DNA of 60,115 nt from Methyloglobulus morosus KoM1 (GTDB lineage Bacteria; Pseudomonadota; Gammaproteobacteria; Methylococcales; Methylomonadaceae): the NCBI RefSeq assembly GCF_000496735.2, contig NZ_AYLO01000007.1:1-60115 (forward strand), given 5' to 3'. The notes under the pieces were generated by a model. That model worked only from the letters and a program-made list of their open reading frames with translations, did no database searches and was not told where the DNA came from. Positions 54,238 to 60,115 of the stretch are shown here, in pieces. The stretch's first letter is position 1; the number at the start of each line of letters is the position of its first letter. Both the position numbers and the translations under genes were made by a program.

Positions 54238-55428
54238 TTAATGGCTTTCAGGCATCGGCTTTTGGGTCGCTTGGACTTCTGCACCTGGGCGCACGAATTG
54301 CAGGCCGTTCACAATAACCCAATCGGTTTGTGCCAAACCGTTGGTCACTATGCGCAAACCTTCGTGCATTGCGCCCGTGGTAATCGGGCGGTACTCCGCC
54401 TTATTATCCTTGGATAATACCATTACGTATTGTTTGCCCTGATCCATCCCGATGGCCTTGTCACTCAACAACTGGGCAACATATTTGCCACTGCCTGGAA
54501 CGCGCACCCGTCCGAACAGCCCAGGTTTTAGCAACTCGTCAGGATTGGTGAACACGGCCCTTGCCCTGACTGTGCCGGTTGCCGGATTGATTTCAGGGGC
54601 TACATAATCGATGTAGCCTTTATGGGGAAAATCCTGTTCGTCTATTAAAGACATCTCTAACGGAACGCGGTGATCTACCGCGCTTTGGCGCTTACCAGCA
54701 ATACCTAAACGAGTATATTTGAGTACTGAGCGTTCATCGGCATCCAAGTAAAGATAAATTGGATCGACCGATACGATTGTCGCCAATAGCGTACTATCGG
54801 CGGAGACCAAGTTGCCGACTGTTATCAGCTTGCGGGATATTCTGCCATCAATGGGCGAATGGATTTGAGTGTAGTCGACATTCAATTGGGCGAGCTCAAC
54901 CATTGCTTTGGCCGATTGCAGGGCGGCTTCCGATTGCACCACATTTTTGCTGCGGGTGTCGTATTCTTCCTCTGAAATCGCCTGTTCCCTGAGCAAGCGT
55001 TTAGCGCGTTGGAAATCGCCTTGTGCGAGTTCCCGTTTGGATTTGGCCTGGTCGTACTGTGCTTTCGCTTGGTTGAGTTGGGCGATATATGGCCTGGGGT
55101 CAATCTCAAACAACAAATCATTTTTCTTGACCTTGCCGCCGTCTTTAAACAGGATTTTGTTCAGGTAACCGGAGACCCTTGCCCTGACTTCGACGGATTC
55201 AACGGCTTCCAAGCGTCCGTTATATTCGTCCCACTCCACGATGTCGCGTTGGAGTGGCTGGCTGACTTCAACCGACGGTTTTTGCTGCATAAGCGATGAG
55301 CCAGCATTTTCCGGCGCTTTGCCACAAGCCGCTAACAGTGTTGTTAAGCTAACAGCCAACAGCCATAGCCAAGGCTGATGAAAACCCACCATTCTATTTT
55401 CGTTGAAGCTAACAAAAGTTGCCGACAT
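54238..55428 (-). CDS. RND efflux periplasmic adaptor (MexE-type)
   Basis: Membrane-fusion lipoprotein that links pump and channel. The start ATG at 55428 follows CAGGAAAAACGT; an upstream ATG at 55452 lacks a site. The signal peptide ends in a lipobox LLAAC near residue 38. Seen: lipoyl-like halves (VEVRARVSGYLNKILFKDGG, VDYTQIHSPIDGRISRKLI), a coiled-coil hairpin (about 105-175) and beta-barrel region with IYLYLDADERSVLKY. At 396 aa it is the usual length. It heads the three-gene efflux operon. Confidence 0.94.
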   Translation of the reverse strand: MSATFVSFNENRMVGFHQPWLWLLAVSLTTLLAACGKAPENAGSSLMQQKPSVEVSQPLQRDIVEWDEYNGRLEAVESVEVRARVSGYLNKILFKDGGKVKKNDLLFEIDPRPYIAQLNQAKAQYDQAKSKRELAQGDFQRAKRLLREQAISEEEYDTRSKNVVQSEAALQSAKAMVELAQLNVDYTQIHSPIDGRISRKLITVGNLVSADSTLLATIVSVDPIYLYLDADERSVLKYTRLGIAGKRQSAVDHRVPLEMSLIDEQDFPHKGYIDYVAPEINPATGTVRARAVFTNPDELLKPGLFGRVRVPGSGKYVAQLLSDKAIGMDQGKQYVMVLSKDNKAEYRPITTGAMHEGLRIVTNGLAQTDWVIVNGLQFVRPGAEVQATQKPMPESH

Positions 55429-55455
55429 ACGTTTTTCCTGTCTGCTTGCCATAGT

Positions 55456-55520
55456 TATATAGTACGGGGGGTATCAATAACTGACCGCCCCTATTCTTTG
55501 ATGAACCCGTTTGGTCAGTT
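55456..55520 (-). promoter_or_regulatory. Candidate operators upstream of the RND operon
   Basis: Two patterns lie in the leader. A G6 tract (55466-55471) flanked by ATAGTAC and TATCAAT resembles the G/C-tract operators of the CsoR/RcnR/FrmR family (metal or formaldehyde sensors). Next to it AACTGACC (55479-55486) forms a perfect spaced palindrome with GGTCAGTT (55513-55520), a half-site type common among TetR-family operators. No CsoR/FrmR or TetR gene is in the window. A TATATAACT near 55460 may be the -10 region. Confidence 0.45.
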
Positions 55521-55600
55521 TTCGAGATACTACGCGAGTGCCATCAGTTTTTCATTTTAATGCTAAGCTCACGTTTTGGTATTGGTATTTAAAACGCTAA

Positions 55601-56692
55601 CTAGCTGGTAATTGTAGCAAAAGGAAAGTCGATATAGCCTTTTGCGCCAATATCCGAATACCAATCCGACATTTCAGCATCAGGGTTCAATTCCAGATTG
55701 TGCCTGTACCGGGTGACCAAATCTGGGTTGGAGATAAATGGCCTGCCAAAAGCAATTAAGTCGGCATCGCCAGCCACCAACCTGGCTTCTGCCAATTCCT
55801 TGCTGTACCCTGTGTTCCCGATGATGCAACCCGGATAGACTTTTTTGAATTCAGCAAGAGTCATCGGCTCGCCCAAGGCGTGGAAGCCAAATTCAAGGCC
55901 GTCCATGATATGAAGGTAAGACAGGTTGTGTGCAGCCAATTCTTCTGCGACATACAAGAATTGCTCGCGGTAGTCGGGTGAACCCATATCGTTGAAAGCA
56001 CCGTTAGGCGAAATTCTTACGCCAACCTTGTTTGAATCCCATTCTTCTTTTATCGCGTCCACAATTTCAAACAGGAATCGAGCCCTGTTTTTTATGCTAC
56101 CTCCATAGTTATCGGTACGATGATTGGTCTTGCTTTGCAAGAATTCATCGATCAAATAGCCATTGGCAGCGTGAATTTCAACACCATCAAAGCCGGCGGC
56201 TTTGGCTTTTTTGGCTGCTGCTTGGTAGTCCCGGACAATTTGTTTCACTTCATCTGTTGTCAACGCCCTGGGAGTTTCGTAGGGCTGCTTGCCGTCAGGG
56301 GTATGGATGTATTCTCCATTAAGTTTTATCGCCGATGGCGCAACGGGAAGGCCTAGTTCAACATGGAAACTGGTGTGCGATGCCCTGCCGCAGTGCCAAA
56401 GCTGGAGGAAGATGATGCTTCCTTTGTCATGCACGGCTTTTGTGACGGTTTTCCAGCCATCGACTTGCTCGTCGGTATAAATGCCGGGGGAATCATTCCA
56501 GCCCAAGCCTTGGATTGAAATACTGGTCGCTTCGGTAATCAACAGGCCAGCATCGGCGCGTTGTGCGTAATATTCAGCCATGAGCGTATTGGGAATCCTG
56601 GGTTTTCCAGCCCTAGAACGGGTCATGGGTGCAAGTGCCATCCTATTTTTTAGAGTGTAATTTCCTAGTTGGTAGGGTTCGAATAATCTCAT
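55601..56692 (-). CDS. Alkene reductase, Old Yellow Enzyme family (NemA-like)
   Basis: FMN-dependent, NAD(P)H-using reductase of activated alkenes, quinones and nitro compounds. Seen: RLFEPYQLGNYTLKNRMALA (N-terminus), MTRSRAGKPRIPN, QLWHCGRASH (FMN), GFDGVEIHAANGYLIDEFLQ with the substrate-binding His/Asn pair, NHRTDNYGGSIKNRARF and C-terminal LIAFGRPFISNPDLV. At 363 aa it matches E. coli NemA (365). AGGA lies 9 bases before the ATG. It is divergent from an HxlR-type regulator, a pairing that points to aldehyde or electrophile response. Confidence 0.94.
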   Translation of the reverse strand: MRLFEPYQLGNYTLKNRMALAPMTRSRAGKPRIPNTLMAEYYAQRADAGLLITEATSISIQGLGWNDSPGIYTDEQVDGWKTVTKAVHDKGSIIFLQLWHCGRASHTSFHVELGLPVAPSAIKLNGEYIHTPDGKQPYETPRALTTDEVKQIVRDYQAAAKKAKAAGFDGVEIHAANGYLIDEFLQSKTNHRTDNYGGSIKNRARFLFEIVDAIKEEWDSNKVGVRISPNGAFNDMGSPDYREQFLYVAEELAAHNLSYLHIMDGLEFGFHALGEPMTLAEFKKVYPGCIIGNTGYSKELAEARLVAGDADLIAFGRPFISNPDLVTRYRHNLELNPDAEMSDWYSDIGAKGYIDFPFATITS

Positions 56693-56927
56693 GTTGGAAT
56701 CCTTGGTGTTTATAAGTTTTGGAAGCTAATCATTTAGTTGGGTTGGCACAAGTTACGGGCTTTTTCGTATGGCCGCACGATGGCCACCATAGCTTAGTTT
56801 GCATTACGGGTTCTTCAGTACCTAAATGGGCTTTAATTTAATTTTTTAATCTGGTATAACAATAGCAGGTAGATTACTAAATATAAAGTACTTACTTTTA
56901 AGTTTAATACTAACTAAACAGTAAGCC
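56693..56927. promoter_or_regulatory. Divergent nemA-like / hxlR-like promoter region with candidate operator
   Basis: CTTACT (56891-56896) and AGTAAG (56920-56925) form a spaced inverted repeat that ends 2 bases before the hxlR-type ATG at 56928. The AT-rich centre and TTACT/AGTAA content resemble operators of HxlR/YodB-type regulators. TATAAC near 56855 may be a -10 for the rightward gene. Autoregulation and control of the divergent reductase are inferred. Confidence 0.45.
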
Positions 56928-57290
56928 ATGGCCAACCAAAACGCAAAAATTATGGAAACGAAGACATACAATTGCCCCGTAGAAGCGACTATCGAAGTGA
57001 TTGGCGGCAAATGGAAACCGCTGATCCTTTGGTGGCTAAACCAGAAAACCTATCGTTTTGCCGATTTACGTCGGCAAATTCCGGGCATTTCCGAAAAGAT
57101 GCTGATCCAGCACCTGCGGGAATTAGAAGCCGATGGCATTGTAGATCGCAAGGTGTATTCGACCGTACCTCCTAAAGTCGAGTATTCGCTGACCGACCAC
57201 GGCAAGTCGCTCAAACAGGCCTTACATTCATTATGCGATTGGGGTAAGGCGCATATGGATAGGATAGGTGCGGAGTATAAAGAAACTTGA
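56928..57290 (+). CDS. HxlR-family transcriptional regulator
   Basis: The 120-aa winged-helix protein has the family signature: CPVEATIEVIGGKWKPLILW, RFADLRRQIPGISEKMLIQH and LTDHGKSLKQALHSLCDWG. The single Cys near residue 17 (YNCPVEA) is the position used for thiol sensing of quinones and electrophiles in YodB/HypR-type proteins. HxlR itself activates formaldehyde-fixing genes in Bacillus. An alternative start is the Met at residue 9 (56952). It probably controls the divergent reductase. Confidence 0.93.
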   Translation: MANQNAKIMETKTYNCPVEATIEVIGGKWKPLILWWLNQKTYRFADLRRQIPGISEKMLIQHLRELEADGIVDRKVYSTVPPKVEYSLTDHGKSLKQALHSLCDWGKAHMDRIGAEYKET

Positions 57291-57380
57291 TTGCAGGCTA
57301 ACCCATTCTCCGTAAATATTTTTACGGGTATTCGATGGCTGCTGCCTTTGGAAGAAGCCTCGTAAGGCTTGACCATCCGT

Positions 57381-57929
57381 TTATTCTCTAACAGGCTTTT
57401 TTTCTAGTTTTCGTTGCAATGTACGTCGGTGCATATTGAGTGCCCTGGCCGCAGCCGAGATATTGCCGTCATGCTGGAGCAATATTTTTTGTAGATGTTC
57501 CCATTCCAGCCGCTTTGCCGATAGGGGGTTTTTGTTGATGACAACGCCCGGATCGCCTTCATTTTTGCTTAGCGCCTTAACGATTTCATCGGCATTGGCG
57601 GGTTTGGTCAGGTAATGGATTGCACCTAATTTGATGGCCTCGACTGCAGTGGCGATGCTGGCAAAGCCGGTCAGCATCACGCAAACCGTGTTTGCATCCA
57701 AGGACATCAGTTTCTTGACCAGTTCCAGGCCGGAATCATGCCCGATCCGCAGGTCAATGACGGCATATTCCGGTAAATATTGTTCAGCCAAGGCTATGCC
57801 TTTTTCAACATTATGGGCAACTAATACTTCATAGAACCGTCTTTCCAATGCAGCTTTCAATACTTTACAAAAGATTTTGTCATCGTCTACCAGCAACAGG
57901 ACAGGTAGGTCTGTTTCCTCAGAGGTCAT
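57381..57929 (-). CDS. regA: Redox response regulator RegA/PrrA/ActR family
   Basis: The 182-aa regulator has a receiver domain: VLLLVDDDKIFCKVL with the acidic pair (residues 14-16), VIDLRIGHDSGLEL with the phospho-acceptor Asp near residue 59, MLTGFASIATAVEAI and YLTKPAN with the Lys. A C-terminal Fis-type helix-turn-helix follows (GNISAAARALNMHRRTLQRK), the near-invariant recognition helix of the RegA/PrrA/ActR group. Its start overlaps the regB stop by 11 bases. In relatives it controls genes for energy, oxygen and redox balance. Confidence 0.95.
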   Translation of the reverse strand: MTSEETDLPVLLLVDDDKIFCKVLKAALERRFYEVLVAHNVEKGIALAEQYLPEYAVIDLRIGHDSGLELVKKLMSLDANTVCVMLTGFASIATAVEAIKLGAIHYLTKPANADEIVKALSKNEGDPGVVINKNPLSAKRLEWEHLQKILLQHDGNISAAARALNMHRRTLQRKLEKKPVRE

Positions 57930-59301
57930 TTTTGATTTCCGTATTCATCGATAAGGGTAAGTTAATTTCAACACAAGCACCGCCCGTTTCAAGGTTACTT
58001 AGATTAATTTTACCGCCCATACGATGGATGGTGGAATGCGCCAGGAACAAACCTACGCCCAATCCTTTGTTTTTGCTGTTCACCGGCTGATTGCCATTAA
58101 ATTTAATGATTTCGTCTGGAAATCCTGAGCCAAAGTCCCTGATTTTTATTGTCAAGTCACTTAAAGACCAGGATACATAAAATTCTATCCCACGCTCAGG
58201 GTCAGAAGCTTCGGCGGCATTATTCAGGACATTAATCAAGGCATGGGTCAATGTGCGTTCTGCAATTAGTTGGGCGTCAACCGCAATGCCAGGGTCTATA
58301 TCAAGGTGTAATTTTGCCGTCGGTTTATGACTGCGCCATTGATAAAGTACGTTGTCTATGTAATCACTTACCAGCATGACTGTGCCGGATTCTGCCCGCA
58401 TTTCCCCGGCAGAAGCGGACATTAACGATAAGGCTTCTTTGCACCGGTTAACTTGATTTTCTAATATGTCCATTTTTTCGTTGATTTCAGGGTAAAGTTG
58501 TACGGGATAGTCCTGCATCAACTCATGCACTACGATTGCAATCGTTCCCAGCGGCGTTCCCATATCATGGGCTGCGCTGGCGGCAAGCGTGCCGAGCGCC
58601 ACTACCCGCTCGTCCCTCAGCGCATTTTCGCGAGCTTCGGCTAAGCTGCGCTCCCTGTGCTTGAGCATTCTGGCCAACTCGGCAACGAAAAATGCCACTA
58701 ATCCGGCACTGAAAACAAAGCCGAACCACATGCCAAACATATGCAGATTGTAGTAATGGTTATCACTGATGGCATGCATTTTCTGCATTGTTTCTTCGTT
58801 TGCCATCATTATGGGGCTGGGATGCAACAATCCTGTGTTGGGCATGTGCGGTTCTATGGAAGGCAATGGGATGTTAAACCCAATCAGTATCGTATACATG
58901 GAGGTGGTCAAGATCACCATGTACCAGGCGTAGGATTGCGGCAACATGATCGCCGTTATAATCAACGGCAACAAGAATACCCAAGTGATCGGGTTTGATG
59001 CCCCCCCGGTCAGATAAAGCAACCCGGCAATCGATAACACATCAATACAAATTTGCGAAAAAATCTCCAGTTCGGTCACGGGGTCGTCGGTTTGCAAGCG
59101 CATCGACGTATAGGCATTGAATGCGATAATTGCGACGATAACCAGCCACAACTGCTGCTCTGGAATGCTGATGTTCAAGATATAGACAAACATGACGACT
59201 AAAAAAGATTCGCCCAGGATCATCATATTTCTCAGGATGAACAGCCACTTTAAATTTTGTAGGGCTGAAATTTCAGATTTTGGTAATACGAATGAAAGCA
59301 T
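57919..59301 (-). CDS. regB: Redox sensor histidine kinase RegB/PrrB family
   Basis: Membrane kinase with six predicted helices in the first 210 residues. It has the family's quinone-site heptapeptide GGASNPI (about residues 98-104) and the H-box AASAAHDMGTPLGT (about 237-250), the RegB version of the H-box (HELGTPL). A Cys in NRCKEALSLM near residue 287 matches the redox-active dimer-interface Cys. ATP-binding elements include NVLNNAAEAS (N-box), IRDFGSGFPDEI (G1) and KGLGVGLFLAHS (G2). At 460 aa it is the normal length. It forms an operon with regA. Confidence 0.94.
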   Translation of the reverse strand: MLSFVLPKSEISALQNLKWLFILRNMMILGESFLVVMFVYILNISIPEQQLWLVIVAIIAFNAYTSMRLQTDDPVTELEIFSQICIDVLSIAGLLYLTGGASNPITWVFLLPLIITAIMLPQSYAWYMVILTTSMYTILIGFNIPLPSIEPHMPNTGLLHPSPIMMANEETMQKMHAISDNHYYNLHMFGMWFGFVFSAGLVAFFVAELARMLKHRERSLAEARENALRDERVVALGTLAASAAHDMGTPLGTIAIVVHELMQDYPVQLYPEINEKMDILENQVNRCKEALSLMSASAGEMRAESGTVMLVSDYIDNVLYQWRSHKPTAKLHLDIDPGIAVDAQLIAERTLTHALINVLNNAAEASDPERGIEFYVSWSLSDLTIKIRDFGSGFPDEIIKFNGNQPVNSKNKGLGVGLFLAHSTIHRMGGKINLSNLETGGACVEINLPLSMNTEIKNDL

Positions 59302-59583
59302 ATTGTTGTATTTAGGGTAAAAAATGAACAGGGAATACCTGTTGCCTTTCGGATAATCTTTATGCCCGTCGGACGAAAGCCAAAAAGAATCGCGTAGTTA
59401 GGCTATTTTCATGCAAATTGGGCTATCTTTTGTATGTTGTTGTAAATTTGCAACCATGGAAAACAACAAAAAAATCTCATTGGCTTGGGTTTTTTAGTGT
59501 ACCAAGTCAATTAAAATAAAAGTATATTTATATATATCAACAAGTTAATTATATTTTATAAGGTGATATTTTAGCTTTAGGGG

Positions 59584-59600
59584 TGCGACAATTTGTCGCA
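59584..59600. promoter_or_regulatory. RegA/PrrA-type binding palindrome
   Basis: TGCGACAATTTGTCGCA is a perfect 8-base palindrome about one central T. It contains GCGAC-N5-GTCGC, the RegA/PrrA/ActR recognition form (GCGNC spaced from GNCGC). It lies 283 bases upstream of the regB start and about 44 bases upstream of the predicted start of a rightward transcript that ends at 59734. Confidence 0.72.
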
Positions 59601-59635
59601 TTCCCAATTGACTTTTGGGCTGTTATTCTAACACT

Positions 59636-59734
59636 GACTTTTAAGGGTTCTTTGCAAGAGCCACGATAGCTGAAAGTTGCGTTATATCCTTCCTAATTTT
59701 AAAGGCGGACACTTTATGTAACCGCCTTTTTTTT
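59636..59734 (+). ncRNA. Predicted small RNA of about 100 nt, possibly RegA-controlled
   Basis: Predicted from layout. A -10-like TATTCT (59624-59629) and a weak -35-like TTCCCA (59601-59606), 17 bases apart, follow the RegA-type box. From about 59636 a stem GGTTCTT (59646-59652) / AAGAGCC (59656-59662) forms, then a weaker stem around 59667-59680, then an unpaired CCTTCCT (59688-59694) complementary to ribosome sites, then a terminator with T8. No open frame with a ribosome site is in it. The alternative is that the final hairpin only ends msrA. Confidence 0.5.
59701..59734 (+). terminator. Rho-independent terminator, plus-strand orientation
   Basis: Stem AAAGGCGG (59701-59708) / CCGCCTTT (59722-59729), extended inward by ACA/TGT pairing, followed by a run of eight T (59727-59734). 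The T run is on the plus strand; on the minus strand the stem is followed by TTTAAAATT, so weaker use by msrA is possible. Confidence 0.8.
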
Positions 59735-59762
59735 GTCTGGCTTTTTCCATTCGGTAAAAATA

Positions 59763-60115
59763 TCAGTCAAAACAAACGCCCAATCCACCCAGTCCACAGT
59801 AACCTTGAGGATTTTTAGCAAGATATTGTTGATGGTAATCTTCCGCATAATAAAATTCTGGCGCGGGCATGATTTCAGTTGTTATCTGCTCAAAACCGGA
59901 TTCCATTAATCGTTGTTGGTAATGGTCTTTAGATTCTACTGCCTTATCCCATTGCGCCTGGCTGTAGGTATAGATGCCAGAACGGTATTGTGTACCGTTG
60001 TCATTCCCTTGTTTCATTCCTTGGGTGGGATTGTGGGACTGCCAAAACAACTTCAATAATTCACCATAAGCAACTAGAGCGGGATCAAAAACCACCCTAA
60101 CCAGTTCATTATGTC
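59763..60115 (-). CDS. msrA: Peptide-methionine (S)-S-oxide reductase MsrA (partial, C-terminal part)
   Basis: The minus-strand frame is open to the right edge and reads [80 protein letters not shown] and a C-terminal [10 protein letters not shown]. These match MsrA, including the two resolving Cys of the GYCG...GVC tail as in E. coli MsrA. About 117 residues are present; the catalytic GCFW motif and the start lie outside the window. MsrA repairs oxidised methionine with thioredoxin. Confidence 0.93.
   Translation of the reverse strand, partial: HNELVRVVFDPALVAYGELLKLFWQSHNPTQGMKQGNDNGTQYRSGIYTYSQAQWDKAVESKDHYQQRLMESGFEQITTEIMPAPEFYYAEDYHQQYLAKNPQGYCGLGGLGVCFD

Noticed and set aside
59701-59734. 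Hairpin read only as the msrA terminator
   Set aside because: The T run is on the plus strand, pointing away from msrA; kept as the less likely alternative to an RNA terminator rather than as the main call.

Overview
The window reads as chromosomal DNA of a gammaproteobacterial methylotroph, most likely a methanotroph-type Methylococcales relative. This rests on gene content: an intact-length formaldehyde-activating-enzyme homologue, the asd-fimV pair, TrkAH, a RegBA/PrrBA-type redox two-component system, an OFA-family transporter and many outer-membrane lipid genes. No rRNA, tRNA, CRISPR array, transposase or prophage gene was recognised. Species cannot be named from the sequence alone.

Layout. 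1-2.05 kb is accessory: a left-truncated AbiEii-type nucleotidyltransferase carrying a WYL-like tail, a small membrane protein and a cluster of palindromes. 2.2-5.6 kb is a translationally coupled beta-oxidation pair (FadN-type bifunctional enzyme plus thiolase). 6.0-11.0 kb holds an acyltransferase/hydrolase fusion behind mlaA, then glpD. 11.3-15.9 kb runs rightward: adk, asd, fimV, closed by a strong terminator. 16-22 kb holds a receiver-Hpt protein, a MEKHLA protein, a lipoprotein, a BI-1/YccA protein, trkH and trkA. 22-25.5 kb is a compact four-gene MCE lipid-transport operon. 25.8-27.4 kb is a secreted PhoX/DUF839 protein behind a textbook-spaced PhoB-type promoter. glpK, a six-domain GGDEF-EAL protein, the pqiAABC operon and a Fae homologue follow to 37.6 kb. 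38-49.4 kb is mixed: two exported proteins, an OFA transporter, an exported pentapeptide-repeat protein, a BvgS-like protein with degenerate GGDEF/EAL, a lysophospholipase-like lipoprotein, mtgA, a PepSY-like exported protein and a nucleoside phosphorylase-like protein. 49.5-55.4 kb is a complete RND efflux operon, followed by an Old Yellow Enzyme with a divergent HxlR regulator, the regBA pair, and the C-terminal part of msrA at the right edge.

How it fits together. Three separate envelope-lipid modules (mlaA plus acyltransferase/hydrolase; MCE operon; pqi operon) share the window with fatty-acid oxidation and glycerol-3-phosphate metabolism (glpD, glpK), so membrane lipid turnover is a recurring theme. 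Aldehyde and redox stress form a second theme (Fae homologue, OYE/HxlR, RND pump, MsrA, RegBA).

Best candidates for something undescribed: (1) a predicted short RNA of about 100 nt at 59636-59734, with a RegA-type palindrome at its promoter position and a CU-rich unpaired segment before its terminator; (2) the AbiEii-WYL fusion at the left edge, with no visible AbiEi antitoxin; (3) a long hairpin that puts the start codon of pqiA in its loop, just behind a Fae homologue in which the conserved active-site histidine appears to be methionine; (4) the PhoB-type promoter of the PhoX-like gene. All are read by eye; no database search or folding program was run.
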